64,000 nt of DNA. Source: Nocardia rhamnosiphila NBRC 108938. GTDB lineage: Bacteria > Actinomycetota > Actinomycetes > Mycobacteriales > Mycobacteriaceae. The translations under genes were made by a program, and so were the position numbers. Shown here one piece after another: positions 34,826 to 43,962 of this stretch (the stretch's first letter is position 1; every line of letters begins with the position of its first letter). Under the pieces are notes generated by a model. The model was not told the DNA's origin, ran no database searches, and worked only from the letters and a program-made list of their open reading frames with translations. Location: NCBI RefSeq assembly GCF_000720425.1, contig NZ_JOAJ01000008.1:124001-188000 (forward strand), read 5' to 3'.

Positions 34826-36322
34826 TCAGCCGGCCGCGCCCTCGGCGGTGAGGGGTGGCAGGACCGGGCGGGCGACGGCGTCCTTCTCGGCGGCGCTGCG
34901 GGCACCGCTGGTGAGACCCAGGACCGGCGCGGTGGTGATCCGGATATCGCCCATCGTGGTGTCCGCGCCGAGCGGATCGCGCCAGATGTTCCAGACCGGA
35001 GACATATCGAGATGGCCCATGTACTCGATATTCGCGCCCTCGGCGTACTCGCCGTCACGGAAACCCTCGGCTTCACCGACGATGGTGCTGGTCGCTGTGC
35101 GGGTCTGCGTGCCGGAGGTCTCTTCCACGTCGGTCAGGCCGGCCATGATCCTGGTGAAGGACTGCTCGTTGGTATCGCTTTCGTGTTCCTCGGTGAGGGT
35201 GCTCGCGTGCGCGAAGTATTCCTCGGATCCGATGTAGTCCTTGTACATACGGGAGACCAGGGTCAGGAACCGCTCGTATGCCCGTCGATAGGTGTATTCG
35301 TGGAAGGCCAGGGCGTCGGCTTCGCTCATCTCGCCACGCAGGTAGGTCGCGATGGACGCGGCCGCGGTGAGCCCGCCGTAGGTGGCCAGGTGCACACCCG
35401 TGGACAGCAGCGGATCGAGGAACAGCGCGGAATCGCCGACCAGCGCGTAGCCGGGACCCCAGAGCCGGTCCGAGACATAGGAGTAGTCCTGCTCGGCGCG
35501 TACCTCGGCGATCTGTTCCGCGCCGTCGACCAATTTCTGCATCGCCGGTGTGTCGCGGATGATGGCGTGGTAATACGCCTCCCGGGAACCGTATTCACGG
35601 ACCCGTTCGGCGGCGATCTTGGTGGAGATCACGTAGCCGACGCTGTGTTTCCCGCTCGCGAGCGGAATGTTCCAGAACCAGCCGCCCTCCGGGGTGGACA
35701 CGACATTGATCGCGCCTTCCGGACTGTCCGGGTGCAGCCGGGCACCCGTCCAGTACGACCAGATCCCGATATTGCGGAACCCGTTGTGCACTCGGCGCAT
35801 TGTGAAATGTTTCGCCAGCAGCCCGGCGCGGCCCGACGCGTCGACCAGGAAGTCGAACTCGGTGGTCCGGACCGTCTCTTCGCCGGCGAGTACCCATTCG
35901 ACCGCGGTGGGGCGTTCGTCGCCGTCGAAGACAACGCGCTTCACCGCGGCACCCTCGATCACCTCGGCGCCCTGGTCGGCGGCGTTGCGTAGCAGGATCT
36001 CGTCGAATTCGGCGCGGTCGACCTGCCACGACCAGGCTTCGGCATCCACCAGCGCCGCCCAGTTCAGCAACCAGGTATCGTCCTGCCATTGGAAATACCC
36101 GCCGCGTTTCACCTGGAACCCGTGCGCCGCCACCTTGTCGTAGGCGCCCGAGAGACGAAGCGTCGACAGTACGGAAGCCAGTAGCGACTCTCCGATGTGA
36201 TAGCGGGGGAACGTATCCCGCTCCAGGAGGGTCACCCGAATTCCTGCCCGGGCGAGCAATGCTGCCGTGGTCGACCCGGCCGGGCCGCCGCCGATGATCA
36301 GAACATGCGGATCGTGCGCCAT
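34826..36322 (-). CDS. flavin-dependent halogenase-like oxidoreductase
   Basis: This 498-residue enzyme has the FAD motif IIGGGPAGSTTAALLARAG, the halogenase-type DTFPRYHIGESLL, Lys72 (VKRGGYF) at the position of the catalytic lysine, and the WxWxIP motif as WFWNIP (215-220), which prevents substrate monooxygenation in true halogenases. It also has GDSALFLDPLLSTGVHLA. The group resembles phenol or carrier-bound substrate halogenases (CmlS, PltA) rather than tryptophan halogenases. ATG at 36322 follows CAGGAG. A flavin reductase is needed and none is adjacent. The long C-terminal region (after about 390) may cover the active site. Confidence 0.85.
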   Translation of the reverse strand: MAHDPHVLIIGGGPAGSTTAALLARAGIRVTLLERDTFPRYHIGESLLASVLSTLRLSGAYDKVAAHGFQVKRGGYFQWQDDTWLLNWAALVDAEAWSWQVDRAEFDEILLRNAADQGAEVIEGAAVKRVVFDGDERPTAVEWVLAGEETVRTTEFDFLVDASGRAGLLAKHFTMRRVHNGFRNIGIWSYWTGARLHPDSPEGAINVVSTPEGGWFWNIPLASGKHSVGYVISTKIAAERVREYGSREAYYHAIIRDTPAMQKLVDGAEQIAEVRAEQDYSYVSDRLWGPGYALVGDSALFLDPLLSTGVHLATYGGLTAAASIATYLRGEMSEADALAFHEYTYRRAYERFLTLVSRMYKDYIGSEEYFAHASTLTEEHESDTNEQSFTRIMAGLTDVEETSGTQTRTATSTIVGEAEGFRDGEYAEGANIEYMGHLDMSPVWNIWRDPLGADTTMGDIRITTAPVLGLTSGARSAAEKDAVARPVLPPLTAEGAAG

Positions 36323-36443
36323 AGCTGACTCCTGGATCAACTGAACGAACCATGAGGTCCGCCACCGGCGGCCGGACCGACCGGGGTCCATGGCCCGGAA
36401 TCGCGATGCCGCAAGTGGTTTCAAACAGAATGGCGCCTAGGAG

Positions 36444-36449
36444 AGTGTA
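36444..36449 (-). promoter_or_regulatory. possible -10 box upstream of the halogenase gene
   Basis: TACACT on the minus strand lies just after the 20-bp palindrome and about 122 bp before the ATG. The -35 is not clear. It is listed only because its position fits the palindrome. Confidence 0.35.
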
Positions 36450-36454
36450 TCAGC

Positions 36455-36474
36455 GCACGCACAATTGTGCGTGC
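36455..36474. promoter_or_regulatory. perfect 20-bp palindrome upstream of the halogenase gene
   Basis: GCACGCACAATTGTGCGTGC is identical to its reverse complement. It lies 133-152 bp before the halogenase start and directly upstream of a possible -10 box. This is the typical shape and size of a dimeric regulator site, but no regulator gene is next to it. Confidence 0.7.
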
Positions 36475-36705
36475 ATCCGTACTACGTATCTGCACGAACA
36501 ATAACGAGCGTTAAGACCCGTCGGCCTACCGTAGGAACCCCGGCCGAGCCTCCTCCACGGCCTGTACCCGCGGTCGAGGCAGGCCGCAGCGAGGGTGGAG
36601 CCTGTAATCGGCGGAGGTCGCAGCGAAGGCGGAGGTATCGCCCCTCCCGGCGGCACGGACCAACCGCCGGGTGGGGCGTATCGGGGACGGCGTTCGCCCG
36701 GCGGG
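36475..36705. other. intergenic sequence with Nocardia-like GGAGG-rich repeats
   Basis: No gene is supported. GGCGGAGGTCGCAGCGAAGG (36609-36628) is followed by a partial echo (GGCGGAGGT) and resembles the GGAGG-GCAGCGA style of the 2614 array. I see no terminator or promoter for the MetE-like gene here. Confidence 0.4.
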
Positions 36706-37842
36706 TCAGCCCCGGCTGATCTCCGGCGCCCGGACGAGCGACGCGATGGTCGCGGCGCCCTGTTCGGCCTCCTCGGCCTTGTTACGACCGAAACCGCACG
36801 CGGCGGCCACCCCGTAGGCAGTGGTATCGCGGGCCTGCTCGAACAGCGACAGCGCCTGCGCGCTCCGGTCGGGGTCGTCGGTGGAGACCACGCCCGCGAT
36901 CACTCGCCATTCGGGCCCGAGTTCGCGCAGCGGCGCATAGAACTCCGGGTCGACCGGCGCGGGGTGGGCACCGTACGCGCACGGGATATGTACCCGGGGA
37001 ACAGGTACGCCGCGTTCGGCGAGGCGGCGTCCGGTACGGCCGAGCAGGGCGACGGCGGGTGCCAGATTCTTCGGGCTGAGCAGACTCTCGTGCTGGTAGT
37101 CGCCGTAACACAGGTGCACGATGGTCTCGGTATCGACACCGTGCTCACGATCGACCTCGTGCACCTTCTCCAGGAATCCGGCGAGTTGTCCCGCGACCAC
37201 CGGCGCCAGCGCCCACAGCGCTCCCAGTTGCTGCGCCTTGACCATACTCAGTAGCGAGATCGGGGTTTCCACCTGCCAGACGATCAGATCGCCGTGCCGA
37301 CGGCGTACCTCACGCATCTCCTGCAGCACCGCCTCGGTGAACACCGGGAGATTCCGCACTGCGGTGAGGGCCAGATTCGCCCGCCGCAGGGCCAGCCCGA
37401 CCGGCAGACCGGTGGCCACGGCACCACCGGCGTGGACGAACATGGCGAGATCCAGCGGATGGGGCTGGCTGAGCTGGAGTTTGGTTCCGGCCAGTTCGGG
37501 CCGGTCGCGTAGGAACGACTCGAAGGCCGTCACCACTTCGCCGATCCGTTCGACCCGGTTCATCGAGACATCTCGCGGTTCGAGGGTCCGGCCGGACCGG
37601 ACGCCGTAGGTGGGGAAATCGGAGTATCCGTCGAATCCGCCCGGATGCAATACCTCCAGGGTGTCGGTGCGGTTCCCGAGGTCCTTCAGATACGCCAGGA
37701 TCCAGTCGGGATCCAAGTCGCAGGGGATCGCGGTGACGGGGCGGCCCTCGGTGTGCGCCGCGAACCAGTCCAGAACGCCACGATCACCTCCTGTCATCAG
37801 TTCAGGGGGGAGGCTACCTACAAAATGCGCGTATCTGGTCAT
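36706..37842 (-). CDS. MetE-like (cobalamin-independent methionine synthase fold) protein
   Basis: This 378-residue protein has the single-domain MetE/UROD-type barrel. Zinc-site elements of MetE are kept: HLCYGDYQ with His243 and Cys245, and ACGFGRNK with Cys349. At 378 residues it lacks the N-terminal half of MetE, as in the archaeal/MetE-core type enzymes. It could transfer a methyl group from a corrinoid or folate donor to a thiol, but the acceptor is unknown. It lies downstream of the halogenase but on the same strand 383 bp upstream in reading order, so co-transcription is not certain. Confidence 0.7.
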   Translation of the reverse strand: MTRYAHFVGSLPPELMTGGDRGVLDWFAAHTEGRPVTAIPCDLDPDWILAYLKDLGNRTDTLEVLHPGGFDGYSDFPTYGVRSGRTLEPRDVSMNRVERIGEVVTAFESFLRDRPELAGTKLQLSQPHPLDLAMFVHAGGAVATGLPVGLALRRANLALTAVRNLPVFTEAVLQEMREVRRRHGDLIVWQVETPISLLSMVKAQQLGALWALAPVVAGQLAGFLEKVHEVDREHGVDTETIVHLCYGDYQHESLLSPKNLAPAVALLGRTGRRLAERGVPVPRVHIPCAYGAHPAPVDPEFYAPLRELGPEWRVIAGVVSTDDPDRSAQALSLFEQARDTTAYGVAAACGFGRNKAEEAEQGAATIASLVRAPEISRG

Positions 37843-38057
37843 GCGTCACTCTTCTGTCGCCCGGCAGGAGACGACCGGCCCGGCGCCGATCGCCCGAGGT
37901 GGCCGACACGCATCCGGCCGATCGTCGCCGACGACAATGTGCCGCATGGTGTCTCACGCCACTCTCCGATGATAGCCGCTACGCATCGTCGAGCGGGCCG
38001 CTCTCGGGGACCGGAACCGGCGGATCGCCTCGCCGCCGGACGGCCGCCCCGGACGGG

Positions 38058-38438
38058 CTAATCCTGGAGTGCGGCCTCCGACCGGCGCATTACCTCGGTA
38101 TCCAGTTCCTGGATCTGGATCGTGACACCGTCGGGGTCGGTCAGCCGCAGGCTGCGCCCGAAATCCTCCGCCACCAGTTCCGGGGCGTACCCGGCGGCGC
38201 GGAGGCGGGCGGCGACCGCTTCCAGTGGTTCGTCGGTGGCGAAACCCAATTCCACCGTTCCCGGCGGCCGGCCCTTCGATACCGCGGCGTCGTGGATGCC
38301 CACCGCGCCCGCGTCGGCGTCCAGTTGCGACCAGACCGACAGGCCGTTGTCGTCACCGGGGTGCAATCCGAGCCCGGCGTAGAACCGGCGGGACGCCTCG
38401 ACATCGGCAACGTATCGGATGGGCAGTGCGGTCAGCAC
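38058..38438 (-). CDS. VOC family protein
   Basis: This 126-residue protein has the vicinal oxygen chelate fold: LPIRYVADVEASRRFYAGLGL opens the first module, and RSLRLTDPDGVTIQIQELD ends the second with the C-terminal acidic ligand. GTG at 38438 follows CAGGAGGAC, a strong ribosome binding site. It is separated by 151 bp from the CoA transferase gene on the same strand. The substrate is not predictable. Confidence 0.85.
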   Translation of the reverse strand: MLTALPIRYVADVEASRRFYAGLGLHPGDDNGLSVWSQLDADAGAVGIHDAAVSKGRPPGTVELGFATDEPLEAVAARLRAAGYAPELVAEDFGRSLRLTDPDGVTIQIQELDTEVMRRSEAALQD

Positions 38439-38589
38439 GAGTCCTCCTGAGCAGAGCGGGCGGCCACGGCCGCCCGGCCAACGGGTTTACCCTCCGATCG
38501 TGTACCGATCCGCCCTGGTCGGCGCCGAGAACCCGCGACAGGGACGGATTCCGGCACCGCGGCGGCCCGCGGCGCCGGAATCCGACACG

Positions 38590-39801
38590 CTAGACGATCC
38601 CCTGCGACCGCAGCGCCGCCACCTCGGCCGCGGATTTCCCGAGCAGACCGGAGTACACCTCGTCGTTGTGCTGGCCCGGCCGCGCCGACCCGGCATTGCG
38701 GATGGTCCCCGGGGTCGCCGACAGCACGGGTACGACGCCCGGGCCCTTCACATTCCGTTCGATGCGCTCGTCGTAGTGGTCGGCGATCATGCCGCGCGCA
38801 TTCAGCTGCGGGTCGGTGACCACCTCGGCGACGGTGTTGATGGGCCCGCTGATCACCCCGGCTTCGCCGAGCGTCGCCATGATCTCCCCGGGCTGTCGCC
38901 GTGCCGCCCATTCGCCGATGATCGCATCGAGTTCGTCCTGGTTGCGGCCGCGTGCGGTGTGGTTCGCGAATCGTTCGTCGGTGGCCAGCTCCGGTTGGTC
39001 CATTGCCGCGCAGAGCCGGCGGAACACCGTGTCCTGGTTGGCCGCGATCACCACCCAGCTTCCGTCGGCGGTGCGGTAGATATTCGACGGCGCGATACCT
39101 TCCAGCCGGGTACCCGACGGACCGCGGACCACGCCGCCGATGTCGTAGTCGGGGATGGTGGACTCCTGCACCGCCAGGCAGGCCTCGGTGAGCGCGGCAT
39201 CGACGATCTGCCCCTCCCCGGTGACGGTGCGCCGGTACAGCGCCGCCAGCGCTCCCTGGGCGGCGAACATCCCGGCCAGGCTGTCGCCGAGGGAGAGGGC
39301 GAGCCGCGGCGGCGGGCCGCCGGGGAAACCGTTCATATGGCGCAGGCCGCTGGCCGCTTCGGCGACCGAGGCATATCCGGCCTTGCGGGCCTCCGGGCCG
39401 GTCTGCCCGTACCCGGATACCCGGACCAGGATGATGCCCCGATTGCGTTCCCGCAGTACGTCGTAGCCGAGACCCCAGCGTTCCAGCGTGCCGGGCCGCA
39501 GGTTCTCCACGATGATGTCGGATTTCGCGGCGAGTTCCAGGAACAGGTCCCGGCCCGCGTCCTCCCGCAGGTTCAGCGTCACGGCTTTCTTGTTGCGCGC
39601 GTGCACGGTCCAAAAGAAATGATGTCCGTCGAGTTCGGCCTGACCCCAGGTGCGCAGCGGGTCCGGGGCGTCCGGAGGCTCGAGTTTGATCACCTCGGCG
39701 CCCATATCCCCCAGTAGGCGGCCGGCGAAGGGGCCGGAGATCAGCGTACCGATCTCGAGTACCCGGATACCGTCGAGAGCACCGGTTGTCGCGGAGTCCA
39801 T
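38590..39801 (-). CDS. CaiB/BaiF family CoA-transferase
   Basis: This 403-residue class III CoA-transferase moves CoA between carboxylic acids. The N-terminal signature (LDGIRVLEIGTLISGPFAGR, LLGDMGAEVIKLEPP) is complete, and the catalytic Asp173 is in SLGDSLAGMFA. The sequence NLRPGTLERWGLGYDVL is typical of the family. ATG at 39801 begins at the conserved LDGIRVLE by nine residues. The α/β hydrolase gene lies upstream with a hairpin terminator between them (39858-39894), so it is probably separately expressed. The acid substrate is unknown. Confidence 0.92.
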   Translation of the reverse strand: MDSATTGALDGIRVLEIGTLISGPFAGRLLGDMGAEVIKLEPPDAPDPLRTWGQAELDGHHFFWTVHARNKKAVTLNLREDAGRDLFLELAAKSDIIVENLRPGTLERWGLGYDVLRERNRGIILVRVSGYGQTGPEARKAGYASVAEAASGLRHMNGFPGGPPPRLALSLGDSLAGMFAAQGALAALYRRTVTGEGQIVDAALTEACLAVQESTIPDYDIGGVVRGPSGTRLEGIAPSNIYRTADGSWVVIAANQDTVFRRLCAAMDQPELATDERFANHTARGRNQDELDAIIGEWAARRQPGEIMATLGEAGVISGPINTVAEVVTDPQLNARGMIADHYDERIERNVKGPGVVPVLSATPGTIRNAGSARPGQHNDEVYSGLLGKSAAEVAALRSQGIV

Positions 39802-39857
39802 CGCGGCATTATCTCCGGTGGCCACCAGGGGAGGGCCGAGGGGTGGTGCGGGAGCGC

Positions 39858-39894
39858 CACGCTGCGCTCCCGCCGGGCCGGGGAGCGCAGCGTG
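39858..39894 (-). terminator. hairpin terminator after the alpha/beta hydrolase gene
   Basis: CACGCTGCGCTCCC (39858-39871) and GGGAGCGCAGCGTG (39881-39894) form a perfect 14-bp stem around a 9-base loop, beginning one base after the hydrolase stop on the minus strand. Confidence 0.85.
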
Positions 39895-39895
39895 G

Positions 39896-41071
39896 TCACG
39901 CGGCGGGTGCCAGGTCGCGGGCGCGCAGCCAGCCGTCGACGAGCGTGATCGCCTTCGCCAGCGGCTCGCGCTGGTCGGGGCCCAGGTAGTAGTGGTTGGC
40001 GCCGGGGATCTCGTGCAATTCCTTGTCCGCGCAGCCCAGGGCCTCATAGATGCGATGGGCGTGCGAGGGTGTGCACACATTGTCGGCGGCGTTGTAGAGA
40101 ACCAGGGTGGGGACCTCGATATCGGGGCCGCAGGCCACCGCGTCGCCGCGGGCGTCGTCGATACTCCACTGTGACAGCCAGCTGCGCAGGGTCGTGAACC
40201 GGGCCAGGCCGAACGCGCCCGTGTTCACCTCCTGCGGTTCGCCCAGATAGGACTCGCCGGGCGTGCGATCGTTGGGATCGAGGGCGGGATCGAGCACGGT
40301 CGGATCGGCCATGGTGCCGTGCACGACGAAACAGAACTCGTCCTGCGGCCGGTCCGAGGCCGCGATCGCCGCCAGCTTCTCCTTCACCCAGGCGGTGATC
40401 CGCCGGTTCCGGTCCAGCTGCGCCTGCCGGTAGCGGGTCACGAATTGGGGGCGGTAGGGCGGCTGGTTCGGGTTGTCCGGGTTGTAGAGATCCAGTTCCG
40501 GGTCGCGTCTGGAGGGATCGGTCTCGTCGAGGATCGACGGGTCCAGGCATTCGGTGAGGGTGTGGTGGCGGCTGATATGGGCGGCCATGAGGAGGATGCC
40601 GTCGGCCGGGATCAGGTCGAGTGCGGTGAGGTCGGGCCCGTCACCGGACGGGCTCGCGGTCACGGTCGGGCGCCGGGCCTGCTGCTGGTAGTACACCGAC
40701 AACGATCCGCCCCCGCTCCATCCGGCCAGGACCACCTTCGAGTAACCGAGTCGTTTCTTGGCGTCACGGACGCATTCTCCGAGGTCCTGCACCACTTTCT
40801 CCATGAGCAGTGCGGCGTCGGCGCCGCGGTAGCGGCTGTTGCAGACGATGATGTGGTGTCCGGCCCGGGCGAGCGCGGTGACGATCGGCAGATAGGTCCC
40901 GCTGGAGACGGGATGCATGAGCACCAGCACCGTGTCCGACGCGAGATCCTTCGGTTTCACCAGGATCGAATCGAGGGTGACCGTTTCGGTGAGGCCGCCG
41001 TAGGCGTCCCGGGTGCCGGAGGTATTCGCGTACGCCACCACATACGGGACGCGTTCGACATGATGCGACAT
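39896..41071 (-). CDS. alpha/beta hydrolase
   Basis: This 391-residue protein has an alpha/beta hydrolase core: nucleophile elbow AGWSGGGSLS with Ser119, acid in LYNAADNVCTP, and His in GANHYYLGP. The N-terminal LMHPVSSGTYLP forms the oxyanion region. A large insert (about residues 130-260) containing the LDLYNPDNPNQPPY stretch forms an unusual lid. It follows the homogentisate dioxygenase-like gene by 92 bp on the same strand, so it may hydrolyse a ring-cleavage product or an ester of the same pathway. ATG at 41071 is supported by the compact start of the protein. Confidence 0.82.
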   Translation of the reverse strand: MSHHVERVPYVVAYANTSGTRDAYGGLTETVTLDSILVKPKDLASDTVLVLMHPVSSGTYLPIVTALARAGHHIIVCNSRYRGADAALLMEKVVQDLGECVRDAKKRLGYSKVVLAGWSGGGSLSVYYQQQARRPTVTASPSGDGPDLTALDLIPADGILLMAAHISRHHTLTECLDPSILDETDPSRRDPELDLYNPDNPNQPPYRPQFVTRYRQAQLDRNRRITAWVKEKLAAIAASDRPQDEFCFVVHGTMADPTVLDPALDPNDRTPGESYLGEPQEVNTGAFGLARFTTLRSWLSQWSIDDARGDAVACGPDIEVPTLVLYNAADNVCTPSHAHRIYEALGCADKELHEIPGANHYYLGPDQREPLAKAITLVDGWLRARDLAPAA

Positions 41072-41163
41072 CGTATTGCCTGCCTTCGTCTTTCGTTTCC
41101 GCTGAGCACGGCGTCGGCACGGAGCGCCGCGGGCGGCCGGGCCGTGGTCCGCGACCGGGATCT

Positions 41164-42255
41164 TCAGTGCGCGCCGAGATTCGCGGCCCGTACCTCGGGG
41201 GAGGGGGTGAGCCGCCGCCGGGTGTCGACCGCGATGGTGGTCCACCCGATATGGGTGATCTCCTCGCGCTTCCGCCGTGCCCGCTCGCGCATCTTCTCCG
41301 GCGCGCCGTGGTGCACGCCCTGCGGCGCATGGGAGATCAGGCCCGGCGGCATGGGCACGCCGTACATATCGCCCCCGTGGAAGAACGCGATCTCGTCGTA
41401 GTCGGCATTGCGGTGATACCACGGCACGGTTTCGGTCCCCGGCGCCGATTCGGCCCGCTTCGGCAGGAAGTTCATCACGTACACCCCGGTGGCCTGCATG
41501 AACAGGTGCACGGTGGCGGGCAGGTGCACGGTATCGGAGAGGATCACGTTGTAGTCGGCGATATTGAACGTGAACGGGAAGTTGTCGCCCTGCCAGCCCA
41601 CCACGTCGAGCGGATGGTGCCGATAGAACAGGGAGGTCGGACCGCCCTCGTGGATCAGCCGCACTTCGTACTCGTCGCGCCCATCGTCGTCCAGGGCCCG
41701 CGGCTCGGGAACGACCATCTTGCCCGGGTCGAACGGGAAGTGCCGCCCCAGCGGCCCGGCCGGCGGAACCCGGAACTCCTCGGTCGCCTCGATCATCAGC
41801 CAGGTGGATTCGCTGTCGGGCACCTGCCGGAAGGTGCATGCCTTGGGCAGGTAGACCCAGTCGCCCTCGCGGTAACGCAGCGGACCGAACTCCGTCTCCA
41901 GCAGACCGCTGCCCTTGTGCACGAACGAGAGCAGGTCGCCGTCGACGTAGCGCGCGAAGAACGGCATCTCCTGCGCGCGCCGGCTCAGCAGGATCCGGCA
42001 GTCGGCATTGGAGAACAGCAGCAGCGGTGCGCCGGCCGGGTCGGTGGAGTCGGTGGGCTTCAGCGTGTCGGCGAGGACGTCGACGGGCGCGAGCGGGCCC
42101 TCGGCGCGATAACCCATCGGCTCGTTGCGCCGGTACAGCTGAGCGGTGCGCCCGGTGAATCCACCGCGGCCCAGTTCATCGTCGGAGAGGCCATCGAGAT
42201 CGGCGTGCAGCCGGTTGGGAGTGGTGCCTTTCCGCAGGTGCACAAAGGATTCCAT
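41164..42255 (-). CDS. homogentisate 1,2-dioxygenase family protein
   Basis: This 363-residue cupin protein matches the homogentisate dioxygenase family: a jelly-roll with SFVHKGSGLLETEFGPLRYREGD, HPLDVVGWQGDNFPFTFNI, and HRNADYDEIAFFHGGD, the last with the likely iron ligands. HGVHHGAPE-like GVHHG supplies another His. The family opens the aromatic ring of homogentisate with O2. At 363 residues it is shorter than most (about 440), so another substrate is possible. It lies divergent to the TetR gene at 42388, which likely regulates it and the hydrolase. Confidence 0.8.
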   Translation of the reverse strand: MESFVHLRKGTTPNRLHADLDGLSDDELGRGGFTGRTAQLYRRNEPMGYRAEGPLAPVDVLADTLKPTDSTDPAGAPLLLFSNADCRILLSRRAQEMPFFARYVDGDLLSFVHKGSGLLETEFGPLRYREGDWVYLPKACTFRQVPDSESTWLMIEATEEFRVPPAGPLGRHFPFDPGKMVVPEPRALDDDGRDEYEVRLIHEGGPTSLFYRHHPLDVVGWQGDNFPFTFNIADYNVILSDTVHLPATVHLFMQATGVYVMNFLPKRAESAPGTETVPWYHRNADYDEIAFFHGGDMYGVPMPPGLISHAPQGVHHGAPEKMRERARRKREEITHIGWTTIAVDTRRRLTPSPEVRAANLGAH

Positions 42256-42358
42256 AGCAGTATCCCATCCTCGTCGGGCACGGAGCGGCCATGGCGCCGG
42301 TGGGGCCGCGCTCCGCCACACCGCACAGCGAAGTGATCGGTGTCACCCTCGCAGAGAA

Positions 42359-42379
42359 ATTGATAGCTGTCAATATAAT
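42359..42379 (+). promoter_or_regulatory. TetR operator and -10 box of the 42388 gene
   Basis: ATTGATAGCTGTCAAT (42359-42374) is a palindrome with one mismatched pair. It runs directly into a perfect TATAAT (42374-42379), and ATG follows eight bases later, so the transcript is probably leaderless. The same gap serves the divergent homogentisate dioxygenase-like gene. Confidence 0.7.
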
Positions 42380-42387
42380 TCGTGTCC

Positions 42388-43098
42388 ATGGACGTAGAGG
42401 TCGCACCGGAACCGCGGGGGTCGCGCAAGGGGAGAGGACGCCCACCCGCCGGTGATTCGCCTGCCTCGGTGGACGAGATCCGCACGGTCGCCCTACGCGT
42501 CTTCGCGCGCGACGGGTTCGCCGGCGCCTCGGTGGCCGCGATCAACCGGGAACTCGGGGTGAGCCACAATCTGATCCATCAGCGGTTCGGTTCCAAGGAA
42601 GCGCTGTGGTACGCGGTGGTGGACTGGATCTTCACCGATGTCATCACGCTGCTGCGGATCCGGCCCGCCCGCGACGATCTGCCGCCGCTGGAGGAATTCC
42701 GCGCCGGCATCATCCGCTTCCTGGAAATCCAGGCCGAATACCCGGACGTAGTGCGGTTGATCGGTATGGAAGCGGCCATCGAGGGCCCCCGGCTGACCTA
42801 CCTCTACGACCGGCACATCGAACCGATGTCGGTATTACTCGCCGAACCACTGAAACCACTGCTCCGGCAACGGATTCTGAACCGCGACGACCTGCGCACC
42901 CTGCACTTCCTCATCACGAGCGGCGCCACCGCGCCCTTCGCGCAGCTGCCGCTGGCGACCCGGATCGCCCCGGCGGACCCCCTCTCCCCGCGAGCGGTGC
43001 GCCGGCACGCGCGGCTGGTCGCCGACACCATTGTCGCCGGGATAGCGGCCCGGGTGGCTCGGGCACCGGGCACGGACGACACCTTCGGCGATGGATGA
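42388..43098 (+). CDS. TetR/AcrR family regulator
   Basis: This 236-residue regulator has an N-terminal basic tail (RGSRKGRGRPPAG) and a TetR helix-turn-helix (EIRTVALRVFARDGFAGASV, then NLIHQRFGSKEALW). The ligand domain is all-helical. ATG at 42388 is chosen because of the leaderless arrangement after TATAAT. The palindrome at 42359-42374 is its likely operator, and the divergent homogentisate dioxygenase-like gene its likely target. The inducer could be an aromatic acid, which is a guess. Confidence 0.9.
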   Translation: MDVEVAPEPRGSRKGRGRPPAGDSPASVDEIRTVALRVFARDGFAGASVAAINRELGVSHNLIHQRFGSKEALWYAVVDWIFTDVITLLRIRPARDDLPPLEEFRAGIIRFLEIQAEYPDVVRLIGMEAAIEGPRLTYLYDRHIEPMSVLLAEPLKPLLRQRILNRDDLRTLHFLITSGATAPFAQLPLATRIAPADPLSPRAVRRHARLVADTIVAGIAARVARAPGTDDTFGDG

Positions 43099-43210
43099 GG
43101 CTCGGAGGGAGACTCGCCGGCGTATCGGTCCGGTTCTGCCGGCCATCCATGGCGTAGAGCGGGATCGGCTCGGTGCCCGGGGGATCGGCTCGCCGCGTTA
43201 AGCTGACCCG

Positions 43211-43765
43211 ATGGCGCGGGCGCGTGGTGCCGTTCAGTTGACGGTCGACGACTGGTTACAGGCCGGCTACACCGTGCTGGCGGAGGAGGGCTTCCGGGCG
43301 CTCAAACTGGACGAGATCTGCCGGCGTCTCGGGGTGACCAAAGGCAGTTTCTACCATCATTTCTCCGATATCGCCGCGTTCAAGGACGCGCTCGTCGCGG
43401 CGTGGGGCGGCTGGCGCGATCAGGACCACCAGCGGATGGACGCGCTCGCCGGTGTCGCGCCGCGGGAGCGGCTGATCGAGATGATGGGGTTGCTCACCGG
43501 GTCCCGCCAGTGGACGCTGGAGCGCGCCATGCGGGAATGGGCTCGATCGGATCCGCGCGCCGCGGCGAGTGTGCGCGCCGCCGACCGTCGCGCCCGTCGC
43601 GCGGTGCGCCGGGCTTTCCTCGATCACGGGTTCGACCAGGAGACCGCCACCCGGCGGGCGGAATGGATGTTCGCGATGGGGATCGGTGCGCTGCATCTGT
43701 CGGACGGGGCGCGGAAAGGAACCGCCGAGCACGCCGAGTTGGTCGATTTCCTGCTGCGTCGCTGA
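43211..43765 (+). CDS. TetR/AcrR family regulator
   Basis: This 184-residue protein has a clear TetR domain (WLQAGYTVLAEEGFRALKLD, EICRRLGVTKGSFYHHFSDI) and a short helical ligand domain. TAAGCT at 43199-43204 lies six bases before the ATG, so a leaderless start is likely. It lies 112 bp after the previous TetR gene in the same direction and converges on the SulP transporter gene. Its target and ligand are unknown. Confidence 0.88.
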   Translation: MARARGAVQLTVDDWLQAGYTVLAEEGFRALKLDEICRRLGVTKGSFYHHFSDIAAFKDALVAAWGGWRDQDHQRMDALAGVAPRERLIEMMGLLTGSRQWTLERAMREWARSDPRAAASVRAADRRARRAVRRAFLDHGFDQETATRRAEWMFAMGIGALHLSDGARKGTAEHAELVDFLLRR

Positions 43766-43962
43766 GCCGTGCGGTGAGTCGGATCGTTGTGGTGAGCCGC
43801 GGACAGGGCGTGCTCGACTCGGTTCCCGTCCGTGGGCGCCCGGCAACAGCCGCGCCGGTGGAAGCGCCGTGCCGGGGTCGGCCGGTGACCGCGACGAGTG
43901 GTGCGCCACCGACTCTCGGACCGCACCGGTATCGGCCGAGTCCGATGGGGCGACGAGCCGGT

